NCBI RefSeq assembly: GCF_002953195.1
Contig: NZ_CP026377.1
Coordinates: 372,001-436,000 of the forward strand
Source: Mixta gaviniae
Lineage (GTDB): Bacteria; Pseudomonadota; Gammaproteobacteria; Enterobacterales; Enterobacteriaceae
Direction: 5' to 3'
DNA: 64,000 nucleotides
In this document: piece after piece, positions 29,627 to 41,781 of the stretch
Layout: each line of letters begins with the position of its first letter
How positions within the stretch are numbered: position 1 is the stretch's first letter
The notes under the pieces: model-generated
Database searches by the model: none
Told to the model about the DNA's origin: nothing
The model's input: the letters and a program-made list of their open reading frames with translations, nothing else
Program-made: the position numbers and the translations under genes

Positions 29627-31315
29627 CTATCCTTTCAGCCACAGGTAGTGCCACGGCGGCAGCGTAACCGGCTGCGTGCCGTCAATAATCTTCTGTTCGA
29701 TAATATCCCGATACTTCTTCGCCTCCGGCAGCACGGCGTTCACGCTTTTCCCGCTCAGATTAAACACGCACAGCAGGTTATTTTCCCCGTCCGGCGTATG
29801 GCGTCGCATCAGCAGCAGCGCATTATCGCTCTCAAGGATCGCCATCGGATTATCAGGATGAAACGCCGCCTGACGGGTACGCAGCTGGATCAGCGCGCTG
29901 AGGCGGTTAAAGATCTGCTGCCGCAGGTAATCTGCGCCCGACAGCGCTTTTTCTATAAACGACAGCGCATATTTCTCCCGATTGATGGCGCGGTTGTGGC
30001 CCGCCACCCGCACGCCCTCGACATCATTACGCGAGCCCAGAATACTCTGGATATAGATAGCCGGCACGCCGGGGAAGGCCAGCAGGATAGCGTGCGCCAG
30101 CATAAAGCGGCGGATACGCGTGTCGTCGTCATCATCCTGCTTGTTCAACGCATCCATATAGGTCACGTTGATTTCATACGGGCTGGTGGTGCCGTCCGGG
30201 TTGTTTTTATAAGAGACCAGTGCGCCTTCCAGCGCCAGGTCGCGTACCAGCGAGACGATTTCCACCTCCGGCAGAATGCCGCGCGCCGGGTTCAGCCCGA
30301 TGCCGTCGTGAGAGGCGAGAAAGTTAAAGAAGGTCGTGCCGCCGCCGCTGAGATCGAGCCCGGCGGCCCACTGACGCAGTGCGCGCGCCGAGCCGTTATG
30401 GATAGCGTGCAGCACCAGCGGCGGCAGGGTGAACTGATACACCATCTGCGCCTCATCCTGCCCATTGCCAAAGTAGCTGATGTTGTCCTGATGCGGCACG
30501 TTGGTTTCGGTGATAATCACCGTACCGGGCGCGACGGCGTTCGCAATGGCGCGGAACAGCTTCACCAGCAGATGGGTGTTTTGCAGGTGAATACAGCGGG
30601 TGCCGGGGGTTTTCCACATATAGCCGACGGCATCAAGGCGCACGTAGTCCGCCCCTTTTTTCAGGTACTCCAGCAGCACATCCACCATGCGGATCAGCAC
30701 TTCAGGGCTGGCGAAGTTCAGATCGATCTGATCGGCACTGAAGGTAGTCCAGATATAGTGAGTCTCGCCGTTAGCGCGCAGAAACGGCGTCAGCAGCGGC
30801 GAAGTGCGCGGCCGGGTCACGCCGCTCAGATCGGTGCCGGGCGGCATACTGATAAAAAAATCGTCCCAGCCGGGATCGCAGGCCAGGTAATGTTTAAACC
30901 AGGCGCTGTGGGCGGAGATGTGGTTGCAGACGAAATCGAACATCAGCCGCGTGTGGGTATGCAGTTCGGCCACGTTACGCCATTCGCCGCAGATCGGGTT
31001 CACCTGATGGTAATCAATCACCGAAAAGCCGTCGTCGGAGGACCAGGGGAAAAACGGCAGCAGATGAACCAGACTGAAGGTGGATTGCAGATGCTGCTGA
31101 TAAAAGCGCGAAAAGGTGGCCAGCGTCGGCGCTTCCGGCTCGCGGAACTGATCGGCATAGGTGATCAGCACCACATCTTTTTCATCCCAGTGCGGCTTGC
31201 GCGGTTTTTTTATCGCATCGCGGGCGGCGCGGATATGCGAAAGCAGTCGCTCCCGCGCGCCCATCGGGAAGGTGTCTTGGTAGATCTTATCGATTAAGTT
31301 ATTGATAATATCCAT
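29627..31315 (-). CDS. GH13_18 sugar phosphorylase (sucrose/glucosylglycerate phosphorylase type)
   Basis: A 562-residue alpha-amylase-fold protein with the layout of GH13 subfamily 18. Probable nucleophile Asp228 lies in YVRLDAVGY, acid/base Glu270 in VIITETNVPHQDN, and the third acidic region in FLASHDGIGLNP. This subfamily phosphorolyses alpha-glucosides such as sucrose, sucrose 6-phosphate or glucosylglycerate to glucose 1-phosphate; E. coli YcjM (about 559 residues) is a glucosylglycerate phosphorylase and looks the nearest relative I recall. No signal peptide, so cytosolic. The ATG at 31315 gives MDIINN; a GTG 18 bp upstream is possible. It lies where feoC would be in E. coli. Exact substrate cannot be read from sequence. 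Confidence 0.85.
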   Translation of the reverse strand: MDIINNLIDKIYQDTFPMGARERLLSHIRAARDAIKKPRKPHWDEKDVVLITYADQFREPEAPTLATFSRFYQQHLQSTFSLVHLLPFFPWSSDDGFSVIDYHQVNPICGEWRNVAELHTHTRLMFDFVCNHISAHSAWFKHYLACDPGWDDFFISMPPGTDLSGVTRPRTSPLLTPFLRANGETHYIWTTFSADQIDLNFASPEVLIRMVDVLLEYLKKGADYVRLDAVGYMWKTPGTRCIHLQNTHLLVKLFRAIANAVAPGTVIITETNVPHQDNISYFGNGQDEAQMVYQFTLPPLVLHAIHNGSARALRQWAAGLDLSGGGTTFFNFLASHDGIGLNPARGILPEVEIVSLVRDLALEGALVSYKNNPDGTTSPYEINVTYMDALNKQDDDDDTRIRRFMLAHAILLAFPGVPAIYIQSILGSRNDVEGVRVAGHNRAINREKYALSFIEKALSGADYLRQQIFNRLSALIQLRTRQAAFHPDNPMAILESDNALLLMRRHTPDGENNLLCVFNLSGKSVNAVLPEAKKYRDIIEQKIIDGTQPVTLPPWHYLWLKG

Positions 31316-31403
31316 GTTTACCCAGCGGGCCACAGCGTCAGGTTGGGAGAGGCGTTAGTTTTTACTGTAGACCGCTGGGCTGAATTCGCAACCTTACTTC
31401 CGG

Positions 31404-33715
31404 CTAGTGACAACTGCCGCTTTTTAGCGGCGCCTCGTAGTTTTCTACCGGCAGCACCCTGACGGGAATGCGCTGCGGCGGCAGGCGAACACGGCGCAGC
31501 GCCAACAGCAGCGCGCCGTTGAACAGCAGCACCAGCAGGATCGTCAGGCTGCTGGCCAGCGGCCGTTCGCCGATGCGCGAGAACTGCCAGAACAGCGTCG
31601 CAAGCGACCAGGCGACGTTCAGCCCCAGAAAATGGAGAAGCTCATCCAGCGGCGGCTGCTTTCACGGGCGATGGCACCCATCACCGATACGCAGGGCACA
31701 TAGAGCAGCACGAACAGCAGATAGCTGAAGGCGGCGGCGTCGCTGCCGAACTGCCGGTGCATCTGTCCCATCGCGCCGCCGGCCATTTCGCCGTCGCCCT
31801 TGCTGGCTTCAATCGGGTTCGCCAGCACGCTCAGGCTCAGCGTCTCCTGCAGCCCCTGCCAGGTTTCGGTTACCGCATCTTTCAGCTCCGCCGTCAGACG
31901 CCAGCCGGCGGCGTCGAACGGCTCTTCATGCAGCGCATCGGCGGTATAGAGGGTATTCAGGGTGCCGACCACCACCTCTTTCGCCATCGCGCCGGTAAGC
32001 AGGCCGACCGTCGCCTGCCAGTTATCGGGATGAATGCCGATCGGCGCCAGCAGCGGCGTTAATACCCGGCTGACGCTGGCCAGCGCCGAATCGTTGATGG
32101 TGTCGACCGGCTGGCCGTTGAACGAAAAGCTGTTCAGACCGCCGATCAGTACGCTGGCGACAATAATCACTTTTCCGGCGCGCAGCACAAAGCCGCGCAG
32201 ACGCTGCCAGGCCTGCAGCAGCAGGCTTTTCAGGTGCGGCACATGCCAGCTTGGCAACTCCATGACAAACGGCGACGCCTCGCCGCGCAGCAGCGTATAT
32301 TTCAACAGCAGGCCGGTGGCGATCGCCATGACGATGCCGGTCAGGTAGAGGCTGAAGACGATCAGCGCTCCGTGCGCGCCGAAGAAGGCGGCGGAGAACA
32401 CCGCGAAGATCGCCAGCCGCGCGCCGCAGGACATAAAGGGTGCCATCATAATGGTGATCAGCCGTTCGCGCGTCGCGTCCAGGGTACGCGCGCCCATGAC
32501 CGACGGCACGTTGCAGCCGAAGCCGACAATCAGCGGCACAAAGGATTTGCCCGGCAGGCCGAGCGACTGCATCAGCCGGTCGACGACAAAGGCGGCGCGC
32601 GCCATATAGCCGGAATCCTCCATAAAGGAGAGGAACAGATACATCAGGCCGATCTGCGGCACCAGCGGCAGCACGGTATTAATGCCGCCGCCGATCCCCT
32701 GGGCGAGAAACAGCGTCAGCCAGGCGGGGAAGTGCAGCGTATAGCCGAGCCACTGGGTGCCGTGGATAAACAGCGCCGTCGAGCCGATATCAAACAGCGG
32801 CTGCAGCGCGCCGCCGATATTGATCGCCAGCAGAAACATCAGGTACATCATCAACAAAAAGATCGGAATACCGAGCCAGCGGTTTAGCACCAGGCGATCC
32901 AGGCGCTGCGACAGCTGATGCGGCGCGGCGAGATGCTGATTGCTGACCGCAACGCATAGCGCGGAAAGGCGCTGGTAGCGCGCGGCGGCGATGGCTACGG
33001 CGGGATCGAGCGGCAGCTCACACGTCAGCGTTGTCAACCGCTGCAGCGCCAGATCGCCGACCTGTTGATGGCTATAGACGTCGCCCTCCAGCAGCTGCAG
33101 CGCCAGCCAGCGTCGGCGCTGACGGCTTTCGCTCACCGGCATCGCGGCGGCCAGCTGGTCGGCGGCGGCGTCCAGCGCCGGCGGATAATCCACCGCCAGC
33201 GGCGAGCCCGCCTCAACGCCGTGATTGATCAGCTGTTTTAATTTATCAAGACCGCTGCCGCGCGTGGAGATCACCGGCACCACCGGACAGCCGAGGCGCT
33301 CAGAGAGCGCCGCGACATCAATGGTGATGCGCTGGCTTTCCGCCATATCAAGCATGTTCAGCGCCACGATGCAGGGCACGCCCAGCTCGCGCAGTTGCAG
33401 GGTAAGGTAGAGATTGCGCTCCAGATTGCAGGCGTCCACCACGTTGATCAGCAGGTCTGCCTGCTGGCTCAGCACAAAGTGGCAGGCGATCTGTTCGTCA
33501 ATCGACGCCTGACGGGAGATGGTGGTCAGCGAATAGGTGCCGGGCAAGTCGATAAGGTTAACGCGGGTGCGGCCTGCGGTGAAGAAGCCCTCTTTACGTT
33601 CCACGGTCACGCCTGCCCAGTTGCCGACACGCTGGCGTGCGCCGGTCAGCTGGTTGAACAGCGTGGTTTTCCCGGCGTTAGGGTTGCCTAACAGACCGAC
33701 GGTAACGCTCTTCAT
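31404..33715 (-). pseudogene. feoB: Fe(II) transporter FeoB, frameshifted near the 3' end
   Basis: The first frame (31619-33715) encodes 698 residues: an N-terminal G domain with GNPNAGKT (10-17), then a GDI region and Nucleoside-like membrane core typical of the GTP-gated ferrous iron permease. It stops at ESSRRWMSFSIFWG. The next bases in another frame continue as LNVAWSLATLFWQFSRIGE and run to a TAG at 31404-31406, ending in SGSCH, which matches the E. coli FeoB tail (WGLNIAYSLATLF ... DCH). One G missing from a run (CCCC on the plus strand, 31623-31626) restores the full protein of about 770 residues. Its ATG overlaps the feoA stop (ATGA). Either a real truncation or a homopolymer error. 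Confidence 0.9.
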
Positions 33716-33951
33716 GCCGCCTCCTTGCCTGCGACCGGCTGCAGCTGCAGCAGCGCCAAATCCTTTTTACGCAGCATCAGGCTGACGCGACCCGCCTGAA
33801 TCTGCAACGGATCGCCCAGCGGCGCGATGCGCACTACTTCAAAACAGGCGCCGGGCAGCAGGCCCAGGGAGAGCAGCTTTTGACGCCAGGCGGGCCTGAC
33901 TGCGGGCGAAAAGCCGAGAATTTGATAAGACTGACGGGCAAGCAGTGACAT
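33712..33951 (-). CDS. feoA: Ferrous iron transport accessory protein FeoA
   Basis: A 79-residue SH3-like cytosolic protein required with FeoB for Fe(II) uptake. Conserved pattern YRQKLLSLGLLPG-like (here WRQKLLSLGLLPG) and RKKDLALL match E. coli FeoA (75 residues). Start ATG at 33951 with GAGG upstream; an in-frame ATG at 33993 is less likely. The stop overlaps the feoB ATG. A Fur box lies about 60 bp upstream. No feoC follows feoB. Confidence 0.95.
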   Translation of the reverse strand: MSLLARQSYQILGFSPAVRPAWRQKLLSLGLLPGACFEVVRIAPLGDPLQIQAGRVSLMLRKKDLALLQLQPVAGKEAA

Positions 33952-34007
33952 GGCGGGTACCTCATGAACCGTCGCATTGCGCGACAATAACAAAACGGCA
34001 CCATACT

Positions 34008-34026
34008 AATGATAATAATTCTCGTT
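34008..34026 (-). promoter_or_regulatory. Fur box upstream of feoA
   Basis: On the minus strand the sequence reads AACGAGAATTATTATCATT, a close match to the 19-bp Fur consensus GATAATGATAATCATTATC and to typical enterobacterial Fur boxes. It lies 57-75 bp upstream of the feoA start, as expected for iron-repressed feo. Confidence 0.8.
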
Positions 34027-34042
34027 AGTGTTGACGTAGAGC

Positions 34043-34074
34043 AAAAAAGCGTAAGGGCGGCGGGCGCCGCCCTT
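34043..34074 (-). terminator. Terminator after tex (yhgF)
   Basis: A perfect 9-bp stem AAGGGCGGC/GCCGCCCTT (34053-34061 with 34066-34074), read on the minus strand, is followed by ACGCTTTTTTGC. It begins 6 bp past the tex stop and precedes the feo promoter. Confidence 0.85.
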
Positions 34075-34079
34075 CAGTT

Positions 34080-36404
34080 TTAGCGCTTTTTGCCGAAGGC
34101 GGCGGCCAGCGCGTCGCCCATCGCGCTGTTGCCCGGCGCCGACGCGGCGGCGCGCTGACGCGGCCTGGCGGCCGGACGGTTATTGTCGCGCCCCGGTGTG
34201 CGCGGTGCGCCGCGCGAGGCGCTTTCGCCCGGCTGCTCGTCCAGACGCATGGTCAGGGCGATGCGTTTGCGCTGTAGATCCACTTCCAGCACTTTTACCT
34301 TCACGATATCGCCTGCCTTGACCACCGTATGCGGATCTTCGACAAACTTATCGGAGAGCGAAGAGATATGCACCAGGCCATCCTGATGGACGCCGATATC
34401 GACAAAGGCGCCGAAGTTGGTGACGTTGGTGACCGCGCCTTCCAGCACCATGCCCGGCATCAGGTCGTTCAGGGTTTCCACGCCTTCCGCAAACTGCGCG
34501 GTTTTAAACTCGGGACGCGGATCGCGGCCCGGCTTCTCCAGCTCTTTCAGGATATCGCTGACCGTCGGCACGCCGAAGCGTTCGGTAGTGAAATCCACCG
34601 CTTTGAGGTTGCGCAGCTCGCCGGGATTGCCCATCAGATCGCGCAGCGACTGGCGGGTGGCTTCAAGGATGCGTTCCACCACCGGGTAGGCTTCCGGATG
34701 CACCGTTGAGGCGTCCAGCGGATTATCGCCGTGGTTGATGCGCAAGAAGCCGGCGCACTGTTCAAAGGCTTTCGGGCCGAGACGACTTACCTTCAGCAGC
34801 TGCTGACGGTTCTGGAAACGGCCGTTTTCATCGCGCCAGCTGACGATATTCTGCGCCATCATGCGCGTCAGACCGGCGACGCGGGTCAGCAGTGCCACGG
34901 AAGCGGTATTAAGATCGACGCCGACGGCGTTTACGCAATCCTCCACCACGGCATCCAGCTTCTTCGCCAGCATGCTCTGGCTGACATCATGCTGATACTG
35001 GCCGACGCCGATCGATTTCGGATCGATTTTTACCAGCTCCGCCAGCGGATCCTGCAGGCGGCGGGCGATAGAGACCGCGCCACGCAGCGACACATCCAGG
35101 TCGGGGAACTCCAGCGCCGCCAGCTCGGAGGCGGAGTAGACCGACGCGCCCGCCTCGCTGACCACTACCTTCTGCGCGGTAATCTGCGGGAACTGCTTCT
35201 GCAGATCGAGGAAGAAGCGCTCCGTTTCGCGCGAGGCGGTGCCATTGCCGATCGCCACCAGCTCCACCTGATGGCGGATACACAGCGCCGCAACTGCCGC
35301 CGCCGCTTTCGCCGCCTGGCCGGTATGCGGATAGACGGTATCGGTGGCGACCAGTTTGCCGGTGGCGTCCACCACCGCTACTTTTACCCCAGTGCGCAGG
35401 CCAGGATCGAGCCCCATGGTCGCGCGCATGCCGGCCGGTGCCGCCATCAGCAGGTCGTGCAGGTTACGGGCGAAGACGTTGATCGCTTCTTCTTCCGCAC
35501 GTTCGCGCACGCTGCCCATCAGCTCGGTTTCCAGATGCAGCAGCACCTTGATACGCCAGGTCCAGCTGACCACCGCTTTACGCCAGCCGTCCGCCGGCGC
35601 GTTGTTCAGGCGCAGGTTGAGATGCGTGGCGATCAGCTGCTCGCCGTAGCTTTCGCGCGGCGGCTCGTCAAACTGCGGATCGGGATTGAGCGCCAGCTGC
35701 AGCACGCCTTCGTTGCGGCCACGGAACATTGCCAGCGCGCGGTGCGAAGGCACGGTGGCCAGCGCTTCATGATGGTCGAAGTAATCGCGGAACTTGGCGC
35801 CTTCTTCTTCTTTACCCTCTACCACGCGGGAAACCAGATGCGCGTTTTTCCACAGGTAGTCGCGCACTTTCGCCAGCAGCGCGGCGTCTTCCGCGAAGCG
35901 CTCCATCAGAATATAACGCGCGCCGTCCAGCGCCGCTTTGACGTCGGCCACGCCTTTCTCCGCGTCGACAAAGCGCGCGGCCAGCTGCTCCGGCTCCTGA
36001 AAGGGATCCTGCCAGAGCGTCTCAGCCAGCGGCTCCAGGCCCGCCTCAATGGCGATCTGGCCGCGCGTGCGGCGTTTCGGCTTATAGGGCAGGTAGAGGT
36101 CTTCGAGTTCGGTTTTGCTCAGGGTGCCGTTGATCGCGGCGGCGAGTTCATCGCTGAGTTTGCCCTGGTCGGCAACAGATTTCAGAATCGCCTGGCGACG
36201 ATCCTCCAGCTCGCGCAGATAACCCAGACGGGTCTCCAGCTGTCGCAGCTGGGTATCATCAAGCCCGCCGGTTACTTCCTTACGATAACGTGCGATAAAC
36301 GGCACGGTATTCCCTTCATCCAACAGGCGGATTGCGGCGTCAACTTGTTCAGCGCGCGCCTGAAGTTCACCCGCAATAATGCGGCTCAGCGAATCATTCA
36401 TCAT
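34080..36404 (-). CDS. tex: RNA-binding transcriptional accessory protein Tex (YhgF)
   Basis: A 774-residue Tex-family protein. N-terminal helical region with [17 protein letters not shown], a YqgF/RuvC-like domain ([21 protein letters not shown]), helix-hairpin-helix repeats ([19 protein letters not shown]), and a C-terminal S1 RNA-binding domain (about 650-725, [24 protein letters not shown]) followed by a low-complexity Arg/Pro tail. The family binds nucleic acids and affects transcription and toxin gene expression; the precise E. coli function is unsettled. It matches E. coli YhgF over its length and is divergent from greB. Confidence 0.97.
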   Translation of the reverse strand: MMNDSLSRIIAGELQARAEQVDAAIRLLDEGNTVPFIARYRKEVTGGLDDTQLRQLETRLGYLRELEDRRQAILKSVADQGKLSDELAAAINGTLSKTELEDLYLPYKPKRRTRGQIAIEAGLEPLAETLWQDPFQEPEQLAARFVDAEKGVADVKAALDGARYILMERFAEDAALLAKVRDYLWKNAHLVSRVVEGKEEEGAKFRDYFDHHEALATVPSHRALAMFRGRNEGVLQLALNPDPQFDEPPRESYGEQLIATHLNLRLNNAPADGWRKAVVSWTWRIKVLLHLETELMGSVRERAEEEAINVFARNLHDLLMAAPAGMRATMGLDPGLRTGVKVAVVDATGKLVATDTVYPHTGQAAKAAAAVAALCIRHQVELVAIGNGTASRETERFFLDLQKQFPQITAQKVVVSEAGASVYSASELAALEFPDLDVSLRGAVSIARRLQDPLAELVKIDPKSIGVGQYQHDVSQSMLAKKLDAVVEDCVNAVGVDLNTASVALLTRVAGLTRMMAQNIVSWRDENGRFQNRQQLLKVSRLGPKAFEQCAGFLRINHGDNPLDASTVHPEAYPVVERILEATRQSLRDLMGNPGELRNLKAVDFTTERFGVPTVSDILKELEKPGRDPRPEFKTAQFAEGVETLNDLMPGMVLEGAVTNVTNFGAFVDIGVHQDGLVHISSLSDKFVEDPHTVVKAGDIVKVKVLEVDLQRKRIALTMRLDEQPGESASRGAPRTPGRDNNRPAARPRQRAAASAPGNSAMGDALAAAFGKKR

Positions 36405-36603
36405 CGGTTCAACTATCTTGCTAGCACAGTGTAAGAAACAGGGGACAGTTATACGGATTGACGGCTGAAATTGCCAGCGATGCGGCGCGCTTTAAGCCAT
36501 ATTCCGAGCGCGGTTTACCCCTGTCGGGGCGGTTGTTGTACCATGAGCGTAAAGGGGCGGCGACGGCCGCCCGGCCGTTAGGTTCAGCAGACAGGATTGC
36601 CGT

Positions 36604-37098
36604 GTGAAAACTCAACTGATCACCCGCGAAGGGTATAACAAGCTTAAAGCGGAACACGATTATCTGTGGAAAGAGAAGCGCCCGGAGATCACGAAAATCG
36701 TCTCCTGGGCAGCCAGCCTGGGCGACCGCTCGGAAAACGCCGATTACACTTACAACAAGCGTCTGCTGCGTCAGATCGACCGTCGGGTGCGTTACCTGCG
36801 CAAATGCCTGGCGGAGCTGAAAATTGTCGATTACTCCCCCCAGCAAGAGGGCAAGGTCTTTTTCGGCGCCTGGGTAGAGGTGGAAAACGAGCAGGGTGAA
36901 GTGAAGCGCTTCCGCATTGTCGGGCCGGATGAGATTTATGGCGATGCGAAAGGCTATATCTCCGTCGATTCGCCGATGGCGCGCGCGCTGATCAAAAAGG
37001 AAGTGGACGACGAGGTGAGCGTGCCAACGCCGGAAGGCGAGAAAATCTGGTTTGTGAACGCCATTGAATATCGCCAGGCGGACCACGGCGACGCCTGA
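36604..37098 (+). CDS. greB: Transcription elongation factor GreB
   Basis: A 164-residue Gre factor. An N-terminal coiled coil (about 1-75) carries the acidic tip in SLGDRSENADY that triggers RNA cleavage in backtracked RNA polymerase; the C-terminal FKBP-like domain (VDYSPQQEGKVFFGAWV onward) docks on the secondary channel rim. The start is a GTG at 36604; GreB rather than GreA is indicated by the basic helix (YLRKCLAEL) and by synteny between yhgF and ompR. Confidence 0.96.
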   Translation: MKTQLITREGYNKLKAEHDYLWKEKRPEITKIVSWAASLGDRSENADYTYNKRLLRQIDRRVRYLRKCLAELKIVDYSPQQEGKVFFGAWVEVENEQGEVKRFRIVGPDEIYGDAKGYISVDSPMARALIKKEVDDEVSVPTPEGEKIWFVNAIEYRQADHGDA

Positions 37099-37245
37099 GC
37101 GCAGGGTAAGAAAAAAGAGACGGAGAATAATGACTTTTTAAATAAAGCCAGGGCCGTGCTTATTCTCCGGTGGCGAAAGACTACAGCAATGAGGGTTCTG
37201 AACGGTAAAGCCGTTATGGTTGTCATGCCCGGTGAAAGGCGTTAT

Positions 37246-37485
37246 TTAATGTGGAACGGTGCTGGTGGTCGTGGTCGTTGCTGTGGTGGAGCCATCGCCG
37301 CCGCCCGCTGTCGCCAGCGCAAGGCCCAGCAGTGCGCCGACGACCGCGACGCCTTCCGCGTCGGAGTTGCCTTTCGCTTCGGCGGTCGCCTGAGCGCCAG
37401 CTGCCTCGCCGCCGGCGGGTTCGTTGGCCATTACATAACCGCTGGCGAATAACGCCAGTGAGCAAATGAGCATTATTTTGTTCAT
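37246..37485 (-). CDS. Small exported YjbE-like low-complexity protein
   Basis: A 79-residue protein with a clear signal peptide (MNKIMLICSLALFASGYVMA), a Gly/Ala-rich middle, and the tail GLALATAGGGDGSTTATTTT. This pattern closely resembles E. coli YjbE (tail [20 protein letters not shown]), first gene of the Rcs-controlled exopolysaccharide operon yjbEFGH. Here it stands alone, with no yjbF, yjbG or yjbH beside it, on the minus strand between greB and ompR, a spot with no such gene in E. coli. Function of YjbE itself is unknown beyond association with exopolysaccharide. The ATG is preceded by GGGAA. Confidence 0.75.
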   Translation of the reverse strand: MNKIMLICSLALFASGYVMANEPAGGEAAGAQATAEAKGNSDAEGVAVVGALLGLALATAGGGDGSTTATTTTTSTVPH

Positions 37486-38025
37486 GATGATTCCCGGCTG
37501 ATGAATAAATGAAGAAAGTGTGCCGGGATGAATATAGGTTTGCCGCCGTGGGCTGAAAAGCGTTGTTTTTTAACCATTCGGCCTGCGTTAAGTTATTGCT
37601 GGATCGACAGTTTGTGCCCTGCGACTATTCCTGGCTCAGCGTAACGGCAAATAAATAAATGCCGGATTTTCTGCTAATAGTTGGACTCAGGGCGCGTTAA
37701 TCTGATGAGGAAAACCGGCGGGCAAAAACGCCTCGCGGCAAATAACCGGCGACAGGGTTGATAACTTACTGTTTATTGAAGCAAATATGGACGTCAGGCG
37801 ATCCGCGCCAGCCGAAAGCAGAGTTTCAGGCGCTATTTCAGAAAAGCCGGATCGCGGCCCTGCGAATAATCGGATAGCGTAAAAGTGAATTAAACGCGCT
37901 ATAAGCTGCTGTTTAATATGCTTTGTAACAATTTCGGCTAGAATATAAACCAATAATGGCTGTCACAGTTACGCTTCTTTTTTAACAATACCAGCTCGGG
38001 CAATAGCGCCTTTGGGAGTATCGAA
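37486..38025. other. Long intergenic region before ompR
   Basis: 540 bp of AT-richer DNA between the yjbE-like gene and ompR. It should hold both divergent promoters. An 88-codon ORF on the minus strand (37687-37953) shows no recognisable domain, no good ribosome site and mixed composition, so I do not call it a gene. GGGAG at about 38013 is the ompR ribosome site. Confidence 0.5.
37620..37633. promoter_or_regulatory. Candidate RcsAB box upstream of the yjbE-like gene
   Basis: TGCGACTATTCCTG matches 10 of 14 positions of the RcsAB/RcsB-type sequence TAAGAATATTCCTA, and about as many on the other strand. It lies 135 bp upstream of the yjbE-like start. E. coli yjbE is Rcs-controlled, which makes the site plausible. 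The match alone would be expected by chance now and then. Confidence 0.35.
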
Positions 38026-40106
<2,081 letters not shown>

Positions 40107-40117
40107 CCGCCCAAAAC

Positions 40118-40145
40118 AAAAAACCCGCCGTTCGGCGGGGTTTTT
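40118..40145. terminator. Bidirectional terminator between envZ and pckA
   Basis: AAACCCGCC pairs with GGCGGGGTTT (one G bulge) around a GTTC loop, flanked by A and T runs on both sides, between the convergent envZ and pckA. Confidence 0.85.
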
Positions 40146-40161
40146 GTTGGCCGTAGCCGGG

Positions 40162-41781
40162 TTAAATCTGCGGGCCGGCGGACACCAGGGCGGCGCCTGC
40201 GGGCGTGTCGGTATACTTTTCAAAGTTAGCGACAAAGCGATGCGCCAGATCAAGCGCGCGGCTTTCCCATTGCGACGCTTCTTCCCAGGTATTGCGTGGA
40301 TCGAGCAGGTGGCTGTCCACTCCCGGCACGGCTAACGGGAACTGCAGATTAAACACCGGCAGCGTATGCGTTTCCGCGCCGTCCAGCTCGCCGCTGAGGA
40401 TCGCGTTGATGATGGCGCGCGTGTCCTTCAGCGAAATGCGTTTACCGGTGCCGTTCCAGCCGGTATTCACCAGCCAGGCGTCGGCGCCCGCCGCCTGCAT
40501 CCGTTTCACCAGCACTTCCGCATACGTTGTCGGGTGCAGCGTCAGGAACGCGGCGCCGAAGCAGGCGGAGAAGGTGGGCGTCGGCTCGGTAACGCCGCGC
40601 TCGGTGCCCGCCAGCTTGGCGGTAAAGCCGGAGAGGAAATGATACTGCGTCTGATCGGAAGAGAGACGCGATACCGGCGGCAGCACGCCAAACGCATCGG
40701 CGGTCAGGAAAATAACCTTTTTCGCATGTCCCGCTTTGGAGACCGGCTTAACGATATTATCGATGTGATAAATCGGATAGGAGACGCGGGTATTTTCCGT
40801 TTTGCTGCCGTCGTTGAAATCGATGCTGCCGTCATCGCGCACCACCACGTTCTCCAGCAGCGCATCGCGGCGGATAGCGTGATAGATCTCCGGCTCCGCC
40901 TGCTCTGACAGATTGATGGTTTTCGCGTAGCAGCCGCCTTCGAAGTTAAACACGCCGTCGTCATCCCAGCCATGCTCGTCATCGCCGATCAGCTGACGTT
41001 TCGGGTCGGTAGAGAGGGTGGTTTTACCGGTGCCGGAGAGGCCGAAGAAGACCGCTACATCGCCTTGTTCACCGACGTTAGCCGAACAGTGCATCGACGC
41101 GACACCCTTCAGCGGCAGCAGGTAGTTCATCACTGCGAACAGGCCCTTTTTCATTTCGCCGCCGTACCAGGTACCGCCGATCAGCTGCATATTTTCGCTG
41201 AGGTTAAATGCGACGAAATTCTCGGAGTGTAGCCCCTGCGCCTGCCAGTCAGGATTGGTGCATTTCGCGCCGTTCATCACCACGAAATCGGGCGTAAAGC
41301 TGGCGAGACTCGCCTCATCGGGGCGGATAAACATGTTTTTGACGAAGTGCGCCTGCCAGGCCACTTCGGTAATAAAGCGTACGCTCAGGCGCGTATCGGG
41401 GTTGGCGCCGCACCAGGCGTCGATCACGAACAGGCGCTTGCCGGAGAGCTGGCGGGTGACATAGCCCTTCAGCGCATCCCAGGTTTCCTGCGACAGGGGC
41501 TGATTATCGTTTTTGCCTTTACCCTGATCGTTCCACCAGAGGGTGTCACGCGTGGTGTCGTCGCGCACAATATATTTATCTTTTGGCGAACGGCCGGTGA
41601 AGATACCGGTATCGACGGCGATCGCCCCGGACTGCGTTAGCGTGCCTTTCTCATAGCCTGACAGGCCGGGCAGGGTTTCTTCCTTAAATAAAGTTTCATA
41701 ATCGGGATTATGGATGACTTCAACCGTATCAGTGATGCCATAAGCGACGAGGTCCTGTGGAGTCAGGCCGTTAGCGCGCAT
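40162..41781 (-). CDS. pckA: Phosphoenolpyruvate carboxykinase (ATP)
   Basis: A 539-residue cytosolic enzyme turning oxaloacetate and ATP into phosphoenolpyruvate and CO2, the entry to gluconeogenesis. It has the P-loop GLSGTGKTT, the substrate region [15 protein letters not shown], the metal-binding [21 protein letters not shown] block and a C terminus like E. coli PckA (540). It is a single gene, convergent with envZ. Confidence 0.98.
   Translation of the reverse strand: MRANGLTPQDLVAYGITDTVEVIHNPDYETLFKEETLPGLSGYEKGTLTQSGAIAVDTGIFTGRSPKDKYIVRDDTTRDTLWWNDQGKGKNDNQPLSQETWDALKGYVTRQLSGKRLFVIDAWCGANPDTRLSVRFITEVAWQAHFVKNMFIRPDEASLASFTPDFVVMNGAKCTNPDWQAQGLHSENFVAFNLSENMQLIGGTWYGGEMKKGLFAVMNYLLPLKGVASMHCSANVGEQGDVAVFFGLSGTGKTTLSTDPKRQLIGDDEHGWDDDGVFNFEGGCYAKTINLSEQAEPEIYHAIRRDALLENVVVRDDGSIDFNDGSKTENTRVSYPIYHIDNIVKPVSKAGHAKKVIFLTADAFGVLPPVSRLSSDQTQYHFLSGFTAKLAGTERGVTEPTPTFSACFGAAFLTLHPTTYAEVLVKRMQAAGADAWLVNTGWNGTGKRISLKDTRAIINAILSGELDGAETHTLPVFNLQFPLAVPGVDSHLLDPRNTWEEASQWESRALDLAHRFVANFEKYTDTPAGAALVSAGPQI

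Noticed and set aside
31610..31630. Programmed -1 ribosomal frameshift as an explanation for feoB
   Set aside because: The sequence TTC TGG GGC TGA is not a classical X XXY YYZ slippery site and no strong downstream stem was evident; a one-base indel in the G run is simpler.
37687..37953. 88-codon minus-strand ORF between the yjbE-like gene and ompR
   Set aside because: No recognisable domain, signal peptide or clear ribosome site; likely chance in the ompR upstream region.
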